A stretch of 64,000 nucleotides of DNA from Candidatus Marimicrobium litorale (lineage in GTDB: Bacteria > Pseudomonadota > Gammaproteobacteria > Pseudomonadales > Halieaceae). The position numbers and the translations under genes were made by a program. The notes beneath the pieces are model-generated. The model did not search any database. It was not told where the DNA came from and worked only from the letters and a program-made list of their open reading frames with translations. This document shows, piece by piece, positions 8,368 through 17,540 of the stretch (position 1 is the stretch's first letter; the number at the start of each line of letters is the position of its first letter). Where the stretch lies: positions 496,001-560,000 of the forward strand of contig NZ_SHNO01000001.1 of NCBI RefSeq assembly GCF_026262645.1, in the 5' to 3' direction.

Positions 8368-9213
8368 ATGAAAGATTTTAAGGGAAAAACGGCGGTTATA
8401 ACCGGCGGCGCGAGTGGTATCGGGCGAGCCATGGGAGAGTTGTTTCTTTCCAACGGTATGCAGGTAGTGTTAGCAGACATAGAGCAGGACGCGCTGGATC
8501 GCACAGTGTCGGAGTTGTCTGCCATTGGGCCGTGTATCGGAGTAGTGACGGACGTGTCTAAAGCTCTGGATGTGCAGGCACTCGCCGATACAACGATCGA
8601 TACTTATGGTGGTATTCATATCGCCTGTAATAACGCAGGTGTCTTCGCAGGTGGACTGCTATGGGAAGAGAGTCTCGCTGATTTCCGCTGGCAGCTGGAC
8701 GTGAATGTGTGGGGTGTTATCCATGGTATCCGTACCTTTGTACCTATCATGAAAGCGCAGGACACGGAGTGTCACGTGGTAAATACCGCTTCCATGGCGG
8801 CGGTTACAGCCATGCCGTATTCAGGAATCTACCACATGACAAAGCATGCGGTGCTGGCCGTGAGCGAGTCGCTTTATCACGAGCTTTCTTTTCACGCCCC
8901 GCATGTAAAGGTCTCTGTGCTGTGCCCGGAGGCGATCAATACCGGTATCTCTAATTCCGAGCGCAATCGTCCCGAGGTTTATAGCGGTGACGGAAACATT
9001 GTCGAGACAGACGAGCGGCTCATGGTTTCGCAGGCGCTAAACGACAGTGTCAGTGCCGGCATCGGACCAGAAGTTATGGCGCAGCGCGTGCTCGACGGTA
9101 TTATTGAAGAGCGTTTCTATTTGTTTTCGGACGAAGCCTGGCGAAAAGCAGCTAATATACGACTGGACGATGTACGTGAGGCGCGCAACCCCACCTTCGC
9201 GCCTCCAATCTAG
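8368..9213 (+). CDS. short-chain dehydrogenase/reductase (SDR)
   Basis: A 281-residue classical SDR. TGGASGIGRAMG near residues 12-23 is the nucleotide-binding motif, NNAGV is the structural Asn motif, and NTASMAAV with YHMTKHA gives the Ser-Tyr-Lys catalytic set. An acidic residue after the second strand (VVLADIEQ) favours NAD(H). The enzyme should interconvert an alcohol and a ketone. AGGAGA precedes ATG 8368. It is 36 bases ahead of the Baeyer-Villiger monooxygenase gene, so a plausible role is making the ketone that the monooxygenase consumes (inference). It is clearly related to the SDR at 51628, sharing GKxAVxTGGASGIGR and GVIHGI. Confidence 0.88.
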   Translation: MKDFKGKTAVITGGASGIGRAMGELFLSNGMQVVLADIEQDALDRTVSELSAIGPCIGVVTDVSKALDVQALADTTIDTYGGIHIACNNAGVFAGGLLWEESLADFRWQLDVNVWGVIHGIRTFVPIMKAQDTECHVVNTASMAAVTAMPYSGIYHMTKHAVLAVSESLYHELSFHAPHVKVSVLCPEAINTGISNSERNRPEVYSGDGNIVETDERLMVSQALNDSVSAGIGPEVMAQRVLDGIIEERFYLFSDEAWRKAANIRLDDVREARNPTFAPPI

Positions 9214-9249
9214 CCCCCGAAGACACTCAAAACAACTGGAGTTTTAACC

Positions 9250-11181
9250 ATGCCAGACACTAACTTTGGTATCCCGGACGACGATGCGGTGATTGAGAAA
9301 GCCCTCGAGGATGCCAGCATACCCACGCTCATGATGAGTATGATCCACATGAGCGGTGACGCCCGCCTGCTCGACGGAGAGGTACGTCCCGCTGGCGTAT
9401 TTATCAATGAGTACCAGGGGTACATGAGCGAGGAGGCGAAAGCCACCGTCCGTGCGCAGGCGCTGGAGGTGATCAAGGCCTTTCGCGACGGAGGGTGCAA
9501 GCTGCCGCCGCCGCCTGACGCAAAAACGGTGCATCGCATGATGAATTTTCTGGTCGCCGCGGAGGTAGCTGAAGATTATGTTCCCATGATGCTGGAAGAA
9601 ATGGAGTTGGACGGCGTAGACCAGCGCAGTGACGCGTGGAATGACGACCTAACAGTAAAGGTGCGTAGGGAGCACAAAGTGCTGGTTATCGGTGGTGGCA
9701 TGTCGGGTGTGCTCGCGGCCTATCGCTTGCAAGAGGCAGGAATCCCCTTTGTTCTCATCGAGAAAAATGCATCTGTCGGGGGGACATGGTTCGAGAATCG
9801 ATATCCCGGTGCCAGAGTGGATGTTGGAAACCATCTTTATTGCTATTCCTTCGAGCCCGCTCATCACTGGTCAGAGTATTTCTCACAACAAGGTGAGCTG
9901 CAGCAGTATTTTGAAGGCGTAGTGAATAACCATCGCTTGCAGGACCATATCCGCTTCGGTACAGAAGTTACGCGGGTTGTTTTCGAGGAGGACAGTAAAC
10001 TTTGGGCGGTTGACACCGTGGACAAGGACGGTAGAAAAGAGCAATACGTGGTGAACTCGGTGATCAGTGCTGTAGGCCAGTTAAACCGCCCCACATATCC
10101 CAATATACCTGGCATAGAGTCTTTCAATGGTCAGTGGTGCCACTCAGCGAACTGGGATAACTCTATCGATTGCACTGACAAAACGGTGGTTGTCATTGGT
10201 TCGGGTGCCAGCGCCTTCCAGATGGTCCCTACAATTGCAAAACGTGTGGCTCACATGACCGTATTCCAGCGCTCGGCACCATGGATGTTCGAGAATCCGA
10301 TTTATCATGACAAGGTACCGCAAGGTAAGAAATGGTGTCTTCAACATTTGCCATTTTATACGCGCTGGTTCCGCTTTCTTATCTTCTGGCCGGCCTGCGA
10401 TGGCGCCTATGACACAGTGTTTGTTGATCAGGACTGGCCCCACCAAGATCGCTCGATCAACGCGATGAACGATATGGTGTACGACATGTTCGCGGAGTAT
10501 ATAAAGGGGCAGGTGGGAGATGATGAAGACTTACTCGCAAAGGTGATCCCGGATTACGCCCCGATGGGAAAGCGCACACTGCAGGATAATGGCAGCTGGT
10601 TGTCGGCACTCAAGCGTAACAATATCGATCTCGTCACTTCGGGTGTTGTCAGTGTTAGTGAGGAGGGCGTTACTGCCGAGGATGGTATATTTTATCCGGC
10701 GGATATCATTCTATATGCCACGGGGTTCGAAACCGATCAGTTCCTGTGGCCGATGGAGATTCGGGGCAGGGGGGGTGTTACCTTGGCAGATCAATGGGGG
10801 TTGGAACCGGCGGCCTACCTTGGAATCACCGTGCCGAATTTTCCGAATTTCTACTGCATGTATGGCCCAGGCACTAATTTAGCTTTTGGCGGTAGCCTTA
10901 TTTTCAATGGCGAGTGTCAGATTCGTTATATCATGGAGTGTCTAAAAGCCCATATTCAGTCTGGCGAGCAGACCATGGAATGCAAAGAGGACGTATTTGC
11001 CGACTACAACAGTCGATTTCGCGCGCTGCATGCGCAGTTAGTCTGGGAGCACGATTCTATCAAAACGAGTTTTTACCAGAACGCGGAGGGCAAGGTGACT
11101 CTGTTGTGGCCATGGAAAATACTTGATATGTGGCGTTGGACCAAGCAGGTCAATCAAGACGATTACTATCTTGGCGGTTAG
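9250..11181 (+). CDS. Baeyer-Villiger monooxygenase, 4-hydroxyacetophenone monooxygenase-like
   Basis: A 643-residue flavin monooxygenase. After an N-terminal extension of about 135 residues come the FAD motif VIGGGMSGVLAA (near residue 145) and SVGGTWFENRYPGARVD. The BVMO fingerprint FNGQWCHSANWD is at residues 292-303 and the NADPH motif VIGSGASAFQM near 315. The fingerprint FxGxxxHxxx(W/D) separates BVMOs from ordinary flavin monooxygenases. Length and N-terminal extension match the 4-hydroxyacetophenone monooxygenase type (about 640 residues) rather than cyclohexanone monooxygenase (about 540). The reaction inserts oxygen next to a ketone to give an ester or lactone. GGAG sits eight bases before the start. 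It is flanked by SDR genes in one apparent operon. Confidence 0.9.
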   Translation: MPDTNFGIPDDDAVIEKALEDASIPTLMMSMIHMSGDARLLDGEVRPAGVFINEYQGYMSEEAKATVRAQALEVIKAFRDGGCKLPPPPDAKTVHRMMNFLVAAEVAEDYVPMMLEEMELDGVDQRSDAWNDDLTVKVRREHKVLVIGGGMSGVLAAYRLQEAGIPFVLIEKNASVGGTWFENRYPGARVDVGNHLYCYSFEPAHHWSEYFSQQGELQQYFEGVVNNHRLQDHIRFGTEVTRVVFEEDSKLWAVDTVDKDGRKEQYVVNSVISAVGQLNRPTYPNIPGIESFNGQWCHSANWDNSIDCTDKTVVVIGSGASAFQMVPTIAKRVAHMTVFQRSAPWMFENPIYHDKVPQGKKWCLQHLPFYTRWFRFLIFWPACDGAYDTVFVDQDWPHQDRSINAMNDMVYDMFAEYIKGQVGDDEDLLAKVIPDYAPMGKRTLQDNGSWLSALKRNNIDLVTSGVVSVSEEGVTAEDGIFYPADIILYATGFETDQFLWPMEIRGRGGVTLADQWGLEPAAYLGITVPNFPNFYCMYGPGTNLAFGGSLIFNGECQIRYIMECLKAHIQSGEQTMECKEDVFADYNSRFRALHAQLVWEHDSIKTSFYQNAEGKVTLLWPWKILDMWRWTKQVNQDDYYLGG

Positions 11182-11215
11182 CGGGTTCTTACTAATGACA
11201 GTGTGAGGGAATTGT

Positions 11216-11998
11216 ATGTCCAACCTGAAAAATAAAGTGGCTATTGTCACAGGCGCTGCCTCCGGTATTGGCCTGGCCTGTGCCCAACGGTACGCTCGAG
11301 AGGGGGCCGTTGTCATCGGTTTGGACCGTAACCGGACAGATGCTTGGAATAGTTTTGAGGCAGCGATAGATGCCTGTCGTTTTCATCAGGTAGATGTCAC
11401 CGATGCCGATGTTACCAATACTGCAGTGGCCAGAACGGTAGAGGAGTTTGGGCGCATCGACATCCTGCTTACAGCCGCGGGCATTGGAGAGGCGGGTCCA
11501 GTCAATATGCTGGATGAAGACACGTGGGATCGGGTCATCAATGTGAATCTCAAGGGTACTTTCCTCTCCATCAAGGCAGTTTTGGACACCATGATGGCAC
11601 AGCGCTCTGGCAGTATTGTTACGGTTGCAAGCGTAGAGGGACTCAATGGCACCGAGGGCGGGAGTGTTTACAATGCCTCGAAAGGCGGCGTAGTTATGTT
11701 GACCAAAAATATTGCTATCGATTACGGACGTTTGGGGATTCGTTGTAATACCATTTGCCCCGGCTTTATTAACACACCATTGCTGCATGAGGTCATGGAT
11801 GCCATGCCCGACTTTAAAAAAGATGTCGAACGGGAAACCAAAATTGGACGTTTTGGCAAGCCAGAGGAAATTGCGGGTGCGGCCTATTTTCTGGCATCAG
11901 ATGATGCTTCTTTCGTGACGGGACATAGCTTGGTGGTCGATGGCGGCTACACGGCGGGGCACAGTCACGGTATCGTCGAGTTGATGGGGCTGGTGTAA
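11216..11998 (+). CDS. short-chain dehydrogenase/reductase (SDR)
   Basis: A 260-residue classical SDR with TGAASGIGLACA near residue 14, an Asn motif region LLTAAGIGEAG, Ser in VTVASVEG and the catalytic YNASKGG. The acidic residue after strand two (VIGLDRN) favours NAD(H). The C-terminus (ASDDASFVTGHSLVVDGGYTAG) matches the FabG-like/dehydrogenase branch closely. GAGGGA precedes the start. It lies 34 bases behind the BVMO gene and probably shares its transcript; it may oxidise an alcohol before or after the BVMO step. The usual NNAG is replaced by TAAG, a known variant. Confidence 0.87.
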   Translation: MSNLKNKVAIVTGAASGIGLACAQRYAREGAVVIGLDRNRTDAWNSFEAAIDACRFHQVDVTDADVTNTAVARTVEEFGRIDILLTAAGIGEAGPVNMLDEDTWDRVINVNLKGTFLSIKAVLDTMMAQRSGSIVTVASVEGLNGTEGGSVYNASKGGVVMLTKNIAIDYGRLGIRCNTICPGFINTPLLHEVMDAMPDFKKDVERETKIGRFGKPEEIAGAAYFLASDDASFVTGHSLVVDGGYTAGHSHGIVELMGLV

Positions 11999-12034
11999 CC
12001 AGTTCGGCTGCAGTGCACGCGGAGTTTATTTACT

Positions 12035-12469
12035 ATGTCTGAGCAGTTCGACTTTCGGCGATTTGTGGATGCGCAGGATACGGTAATCGACGCCGTATTT
12101 GCCGAGTTGGCTGTCGGCCGAAAGCAAACCGACTGGATGTGGTTCATATTCCCGCCGTTGGCTGGCGTGTTTGAGAGTGATGCGGCGAGGCGGTATGCGA
12201 TGTCGGGACTCGATGAGGCCAGAGCCTACCTCGCGCACCCTCTGTTGGGCGCGAGGCTCGAGAAATGCTGTGGTTTGCTGCTCGACACCGGGGATGCGAC
12301 CGCTGAATCTATGCTGGGCTCGGACGATGCGCTTGTACTCCGCGCCTGCATGACGCTGTTTGGACAGTTTCATTACGAGGGTATTTTTGATGAGGTGTTG
12401 GCGGCCTACTTCGAGGGCCTCCAGCATGCGACTACGCTGGAACTTCTGGCAGGTGCAATGCAGGAGTGA
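12035..12469 (+). CDS. DUF1810 family protein
   Basis: A 144-residue protein that matches the DUF1810 family along its length: FDFRRFVDAQDTVID, GRKQTDWMWFIFPPLAGV, RRYAMSGLDEARAYLAHPLLGARL and LVLRACMTLFGQF are its conserved blocks. No biochemical role is established for the family. It has no signal peptide and is probably cytosolic. It follows the SDR by 36 bases, so it may be co-transcribed with the BVMO cluster, although the family is widespread and usually unlinked to such genes. It converges with the acyl-CoA dehydrogenase gene. Confidence 0.85.
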   Translation: MSEQFDFRRFVDAQDTVIDAVFAELAVGRKQTDWMWFIFPPLAGVFESDAARRYAMSGLDEARAYLAHPLLGARLEKCCGLLLDTGDATAESMLGSDDALVLRACMTLFGQFHYEGIFDEVLAAYFEGLQHATTLELLAGAMQE

Positions 12470-12525
12470 CGAGGCTAGCTGCGCACGCGCCGAGAGAGTG
12501 CGCGCCTGCCTCCACCCGTGTCTTG

Positions 12526-13662
12526 CTACCGGCCAAGAATAGAGCGCGCTACCAGCTCTCGCATGATCTCCGACGTGCCACCGTAAATCCGTTGTATCCG
12601 CGCGTCGGCATAGTAGCGCGAAATCGGGTACTCAATGGTATAGCCATAACCACCGAATAACTGCAGGCACTGGTCAATTGTCTTGCACTGCATTTCGGTG
12701 CTCGCATATTTCAACATGGCGGCATCCTCAGATGTGAGTTCTTCGCGAGTATAGGCGTCTGCGCATTTTTCATAGAAAGCGCGGTTTACTGCAATGTCGG
12801 TTTTTACATCAGCCAGCGTGAAACGGGTGTTCTGAAAGCTCGCTACTGTTTGCCCGAAGGCCTTGCGCTCTTTTACGTAGTCGATAGTGATTTCCATTGC
12901 CCCTTCCGCTGCTGCAATGGCCTGTGCGGCGATGCCAAGGCGCTCCCGCGGAAGCTCCTTCATCATGATGACAAAGCCCTTGTTCAGTTCGCCCAGCAGC
13001 GCGTTGGCGGGGAGGCGCATATCCTGAAAGAACAGCTCGGCGGTATCCGAAGTATGCTGTCCCAGTTTCTCGATTTTCTTGCCCCGGTCAAACCCGGGTA
13101 GGGTGGTGTCCACCAGGAACAGCGAGGTTCCCTTAGCGCCTTTGCCGGGATCGGTAATTGCGGCAACGATGACAAGATCAGCGAGCATGCCATTGGTGAT
13201 GAATATCTTTGAGCCATTGAGTATCCACTCGTCGCCATCCTGAACAGCGTTAGTACGAATAGACTGCACGTCTGAGCCTGCACCGGGTTCTGTCATGGCT
13301 AATGCCCCCAGCGCTTCGCCGGCGACCATTTTGTGCAACCACTGCTGCTTTTGCTCCTCTGTACCGAAGTGCTCGATGTAGGGCGCTACGATATTGCTGT
13401 GTATGCTATAGCCGGTAGCGATTCCGCCAAAGCCCATATGCGACAGCTCCTCGATGACGGAAAACGTCACCTGGGGAGATGTCTCCGCAGCACCGTAAGC
13501 CTCGGGCAGGTCAGGACAAAGCAGGCCCGCTTCGCCGAGTTTGTTCCAGAGAGATCTTGGAACAATGTGTTGCTCTTCCCACGTTTCGATATGCGGTGCG
13601 ATTTCGTGTTCGAGGGCCCGTCGCGTCATATCGCGAAACAGGGTCATTTCTTCGTTATCCAT
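12526..13662 (-). CDS. acyl-CoA dehydrogenase
   Basis: A 378-residue FAD-dependent acyl-CoA dehydrogenase with the full family layout. LAMTEPGAGSDVQSIRT binds flavin and substrate, and WILNGSKIFITNG follows. The C-terminal QCLQLFGGYGYTIEYPISRYYADARIQRIYGGTSEIMRELVARSI carries the conserved Arg and the IYGGTSEI segment, where the catalytic Glu of many short- and long-chain enzymes is found. The reaction is alpha,beta-dehydrogenation of an acyl-CoA, passing electrons to ETF. GGAG is eight bases before ATG 13662. It is divergent from the aldehyde dehydrogenase, with about 225 bases between the starts, which suits joint control of an oxidation pathway. Chain length cannot be told from sequence alone. 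Confidence 0.9.
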   Translation of the reverse strand: MDNEEMTLFRDMTRRALEHEIAPHIETWEEQHIVPRSLWNKLGEAGLLCPDLPEAYGAAETSPQVTFSVIEELSHMGFGGIATGYSIHSNIVAPYIEHFGTEEQKQQWLHKMVAGEALGALAMTEPGAGSDVQSIRTNAVQDGDEWILNGSKIFITNGMLADLVIVAAITDPGKGAKGTSLFLVDTTLPGFDRGKKIEKLGQHTSDTAELFFQDMRLPANALLGELNKGFVIMMKELPRERLGIAAQAIAAAEGAMEITIDYVKERKAFGQTVASFQNTRFTLADVKTDIAVNRAFYEKCADAYTREELTSEDAAMLKYASTEMQCKTIDQCLQLFGGYGYTIEYPISRYYADARIQRIYGGTSEIMRELVARSILGR

Positions 13663-13887
13663 GCAGGTGCTCCGACTGCGCTTCAGGGTGCGCTATTTTG
13701 CGCGATTGTCCCGACCGAAACAATGCGATTAGAGTCCGGGAACGCTCGCCCGGGCGCGCAGCACAATGTAGCCCGGTCGTCCGATGAATGCAAATAACTG
13801 CATAGTATGCTTTGAGGCACTGGCCAGTTCGCCTGCGAGTGCTTACACTGTCGAGTCTTTGCCAATTAAGTTAGCGGGAGAATGTTC

Positions 13888-15315
13888 ATGCGCGAGTACA
13901 AGCAGTTTTATATCAACGGTCAGTGGGTGGATCCGGTTACCCCCAACGACTGTGACGTCATTAACCCCGCCAATGAGGAGGTGTGTGGTCAAATCTCGCT
14001 GGGGTCTGAGGAGGATGTCAATCGGGCCGTTGCAGCTGCCAAAACTGCTTTTGAGAGTTACAGCCGCACCAGCAGGCAGGAGCGCATTGAATTGCTTGAG
14101 TCCTGTGTAGAGACCTATAAAAAATACTATGCGGATATCGCTAATGCGATTCGCGAGGAAATGGGTGCACCCGCCAGCCTGGCGATGACAGCACAGGCCT
14201 ATACCGGGCAGGGCCACCTGGAGGAAGCGCTGCGAGTGCTCAGGGACTTCGAGTTCGAGGAGGATTTGGGCGACCACCGACTATTCAAGGAGCCCATTGG
14301 TGTGTGCGGGCTCATAACGCCCTGGAATTGGCCGGTAAATCAGATTTCCTGCAAGGTTGCTCCCGCTCTCGCGGTCGGCTGCACGATGGTGCTCAAACCC
14401 AGTGAAGTTGCGCCTCTGTCGGCCTATCTGTTTTCGCAGGTTATGCATGAGGCGGGCGTGCCCGCAGGCGTATTCAATATGGTCAACGGCGATGGCAAAG
14501 CGGTTGGCACCGCGTTGTCGAAGCATCCCGATGTAGCGATGATGTCTTTCACGGGTTCTACACGGGCAGGCTCGCTGGTGGCTCAGAACGCCGCTCCAAC
14601 CGTCAAGCGTGTAACGCAGGAACTGGGCGGCAAATCGCCCAATATTATTCTCGATGATGCGGACCTCGAAGCTGCGGTTACCCGCGGCCTGGTGCACATG
14701 TACAACAACACCGGCCAATCCTGTAACGCACCCTCTCGCATGCTGGTGCCACGTCATAAGCTGGCCGAGGCTGAAAAGATTGCGGCCAAGGTGTCGGCGT
14801 CGGTTGTAGTGGGTGACCCCGCTGATGAGAAGACTACGATGGGCCCGGTAGTATCCGAGGTACAGTTCAAAAAAATTCGCAAGTTAATCAACGCAGGCAA
14901 AAAAGAAGGTGCGAAGGTGGTTTGCGGCAGCACGCGCCGACCGAAGGGAATGGACAAGGGCTATTACATACGGCCTACCGTGTTTTCCGAGGTGACGAAC
15001 GACATGGTTATCGCCCGCGAGGAGATTTTCGGACCTGTGCTGGCGATGATTCCCTATGATACGGAAGAAGAAGCTATTCGCATCGCTAATGATACGCCCT
15101 ACGGTTTGGCGGGTTATGTGCAAAGCGGAGATGTCGGGCATGCTCGCGATGTCGCCTCCAGGATTCGTGCCGGCAACGTGCATATCAACGGTGCTTCAGG
15201 CGGCTTCGATGTCCCATTCGGTGGCTTCAAACAGTCCGGCAATGGACGTGAGTGGGGTAGTCACGGTTTTACTGACTACCTCGAAATCAAAGCCGTCGAG
15301 GGCTTTGGTCGATAG
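13888..15315 (+). CDS. NAD(P)-dependent aldehyde dehydrogenase
   Basis: A 475-residue ALDH superfamily enzyme oxidising an aldehyde to an acid. Visible landmarks are the substrate-tunnel and Asn motif LITPWNWPVNQ, the cofactor motif FTGSTRAG, the general-base Glu in QELGGKSPN and the catalytic Cys in NTGQSCNAPSR. The C-terminal PFGGFKQSGNGREWG is the usual oligomerisation/cofactor segment. GGAG is seven bases from ATG 13888; ATG 13882 has no room for a ribosome site. Glycerol kinase follows after 11 bases, so the two are very likely one transcript. Close in type to the broad-substrate ALDHs of alcohol and xenobiotic pathways; the substrate is not determined. Confidence 0.9.
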   Translation: MREYKQFYINGQWVDPVTPNDCDVINPANEEVCGQISLGSEEDVNRAVAAAKTAFESYSRTSRQERIELLESCVETYKKYYADIANAIREEMGAPASLAMTAQAYTGQGHLEEALRVLRDFEFEEDLGDHRLFKEPIGVCGLITPWNWPVNQISCKVAPALAVGCTMVLKPSEVAPLSAYLFSQVMHEAGVPAGVFNMVNGDGKAVGTALSKHPDVAMMSFTGSTRAGSLVAQNAAPTVKRVTQELGGKSPNIILDDADLEAAVTRGLVHMYNNTGQSCNAPSRMLVPRHKLAEAEKIAAKVSASVVVGDPADEKTTMGPVVSEVQFKKIRKLINAGKKEGAKVVCGSTRRPKGMDKGYYIRPTVFSEVTNDMVIAREEIFGPVLAMIPYDTEEEAIRIANDTPYGLAGYVQSGDVGHARDVASRIRAGNVHINGASGGFDVPFGGFKQSGNGREWGSHGFTDYLEIKAVEGFGR

Positions 15316-15326
15316 GTAGCGCTGCC

Positions 15327-16820
15327 ATGGGCCGCTTTATCCTCGCCATCGATCAGGGAACAACGGGCAGTACCGTTGCCCTGATGGATGCGCGCGGCAA
15401 AGTGCGGGCCAGCGTCAACTATGAGTTTCCACAGATTTACCCAAAGCCCGGCTGGGTAGAGCACTGTCCAGCGGATATCTGGGCGTCTATCGCCAAGGGC
15501 ATACGCGCAATATTGAGGCGTAAAGTATGCAAAGCAGCGGATATCGCGGCCATTGGTATCGCCAACCAGCGTGAAACAGCGTTGGTGTGGGATCGCAGGA
15601 CTGGGGAGCCCCTCAATAATGCCATTGTATGGCAATGTCGGCGCACCACGGATTTTTGTCAGTCCCTGAAGCAACGCGGACATGAAGGCCTTGTCAAGCG
15701 TCGCTCTGGTCTGGTGCTCGACCCGTATTTTTCCGCCAGTAAGTATCGCTGGTTGCTGGGCAATACGACAGGCATCAAAGCCGCACTGCGCCGCGGTGAG
15801 GTCGCTGCCGGTACGATCGACAGTTTTCTGTTGTGGCAGCTTAGCGGGGGCGAAGTGCATGCCACCGATATTTCCAATGCCTCTCGCACGTCACTAATGA
15901 ATCTCAAAACGGGGCAGTGGGACGATCAATTGCTGGACTTGTTTCAGGTGCCTCGGGAGATACTCCCTGCGATCTGCCCCTCCAGTGGGATTCTGGGACA
16001 CACTCGTGGCGTGCCCGGATTACCGGATGGCATCCCCATCGCCGGTGTGGCCGGCGATCAGCAAGCAGCCTTGTTTGGGCAGGCTGGCTTCGACGCGGGT
16101 GACGCCAAATGTACTTTTGGCACGGGCTCTTTTATCTTGATGAATACAGGCAGTGAGACGTTGCATTCCAAGGCCGGATTGCTCACGACTGTGGCCTGGC
16201 AGCTGGGTGAGGAGGGGCGTCGTGTCTATGCCCTCGAAGGAGGTGCTTTCGTTTGTGGCGCTGCGGTGCAGTGGTTGCGGGACGGGTTAAAAATTATAAA
16301 AAGTGCGCCAGATATTGAGGCGCTGGCCGCCGAAGTGTCTGATCACGGCGGTGTCGAATTTGTGCCTGCGCTCACGGGTCTGGGGGCGCCCCATTGGGCA
16401 CCCGATGCGAGAGGGACGCTGACGGGTCTTACCCGGGGAACAGAGCGAGGGCATATCGCCAGAGCAACGCTGGATGCAATGGCTCTGCAGAATGCAGATA
16501 TCCTCAGAGTGATGGAAGGGGAGTTAGGCAGGCGTATGCGACCTTTACGCGTTGATGGAGGTGCTGCGGCCAACAACTTGCTGATGCAAATTCAGGCGAA
16601 TGTTCTGGGTCGTCGATTGGTGCGCCCAAGGGTGATCGAGACAACCGTAGCTGGCGCCAGCTACCTGGCCGGGCTCGGCGTTGGGCTCTGGGAAAGCCCG
16701 GCAGATATTCGCAAGATCTGGCGGGCAGACCGGGAGTTTGAAGTCAAAACGAGTGCGGCGGCCAGGCGCAAGCGATATGAATCGTGGGACGATGCGCTGC
16801 GGCGCACTTTGCTGTCCTAG
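15327..16820 (+). CDS. glpK: glycerol kinase
   Basis: A 497-residue FGGY-family kinase phosphorylating glycerol to sn-glycerol 3-phosphate. The N-terminal ATP site AIDQGTTGSTVALMD, the substrate loop IGIANQRETALVWDR with QCRRTTDFC, and the region GVAGDQQAALFGQ are all glycerol-kinase type. DPYFSASKYRW is a further GlpK block, and the second phosphate motif FGTGSFILMNTG is present. No facilitator, repressor or glycerol 3-phosphate dehydrogenase gene is adjacent, which is unusual. The gene sits directly behind an aldehyde dehydrogenase. It might therefore act on a glycerol-like polyol from that pathway, but ordinary GlpK function is more likely. Confidence 0.9.
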   Translation: MGRFILAIDQGTTGSTVALMDARGKVRASVNYEFPQIYPKPGWVEHCPADIWASIAKGIRAILRRKVCKAADIAAIGIANQRETALVWDRRTGEPLNNAIVWQCRRTTDFCQSLKQRGHEGLVKRRSGLVLDPYFSASKYRWLLGNTTGIKAALRRGEVAAGTIDSFLLWQLSGGEVHATDISNASRTSLMNLKTGQWDDQLLDLFQVPREILPAICPSSGILGHTRGVPGLPDGIPIAGVAGDQQAALFGQAGFDAGDAKCTFGTGSFILMNTGSETLHSKAGLLTTVAWQLGEEGRRVYALEGGAFVCGAAVQWLRDGLKIIKSAPDIEALAAEVSDHGGVEFVPALTGLGAPHWAPDARGTLTGLTRGTERGHIARATLDAMALQNADILRVMEGELGRRMRPLRVDGGAAANNLLMQIQANVLGRRLVRPRVIETTVAGASYLAGLGVGLWESPADIRKIWRADREFEVKTSAAARRKRYESWDDALRRTLLS

Positions 16821-16831
16821 ACGCGTGCCGA

Positions 16832-17017
16832 ATGGCTGACATACTTTCTTTTCGCAAGCCTTCTTTGAAACAAAAACACAAAGGCAACACCTTGTGCCGC
16901 CATGGCCATCACAAGTGGCAGGTTGATACCGAAAAGCAGTTTGACGTAAAGAGAGGTCGACTGGTTACCGTCTACCGTTGTGTTCGCTGTAACAACCAAA
17001 AGGTGGTGAGTCACTGA
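16832..17017 (+). CDS. small zinc-ribbon-like protein
   Basis: A 61-residue basic protein following glpK by 11 bases. The C-terminal half has CRHGHHKW and, about 20 residues on, YRCVRCNNQKV, giving a Cys/His pair plus CxxC that could hold one zinc ion. I do not recognise a named family. Similar short Cys-His proteins occur in bacteria and in prophages. The upstream sequence has no clear ribosome site, so expression may depend on coupling to glpK. The Cys-pair spacing argues against a chance ORF. Confidence 0.6.
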   Translation: MADILSFRKPSLKQKHKGNTLCRHGHHKWQVDTEKQFDVKRGRLVTVYRCVRCNNQKVVSH

Positions 17018-17406
17018 GCAATTTCAAAACTGCGGATGCAATTTGACGCGGTTCGCCTGCCGCCTCGCGAGAGGCGCGTTATTCGCCTACATAGACGATA
17101 TCGATGCAAAGCTCGCGCATCGGACCAAGATTTGTTGGAGTGAATCGCTACTGAGCATGTCTGTAGCGAATAACACTGCGGTACAAGTGGATGGCGCCGC
17201 CATGCTCGCATCTTAATCAAAGCAGCGAAGATTTCTTTAAACAGCGCTAGTTACCGGGCACCTGGTGTTCACACCGTTTACGTTAACTGAATGTCAGGTG
17301 CTGCTGCACTGGCGGTTGGTCAGCGTCTGCTGTCCGATATTCAGATGCATGTCGACGGCGTTCTCTGATCTATGTGCTTGAGTGACTTCCTATGCCGGCT
17401 AACGTC

Positions 17407-17422
17407 TGTGATGTATGTCACG
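17407..17422 (+). promoter_or_regulatory. CRP/Vfr-like binding site candidate
   Basis: TGTGA-TGTATG-TCACG matches the CRP consensus TGTGA-N6-TCACA at nine of ten half-site positions. It lies about 190 bases before the radical SAM start, somewhat far for direct activation of a promoter next to that gene. It may serve an upstream promoter. Consensus match only. Confidence 0.4.
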
Positions 17423-17540
17423 TTTCTTGATAGTACGTTTAAGAACCGTGTTAGTGCTGCACTGCGTTCTACCCCGCAGTGACCAGCGAAAGAGGCTAAA
17501 AACCACAGCACTATTGTGGGATTTGCCCATATAGACAATT

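Noticed and set aside
12481-12503. Hairpin GCGCAC/GTGCGC between DUF1810 and the acyl-CoA dehydrogenase
   Set aside because: Six-base stem with an 11-base loop and no T-run; not convincing as a terminator.
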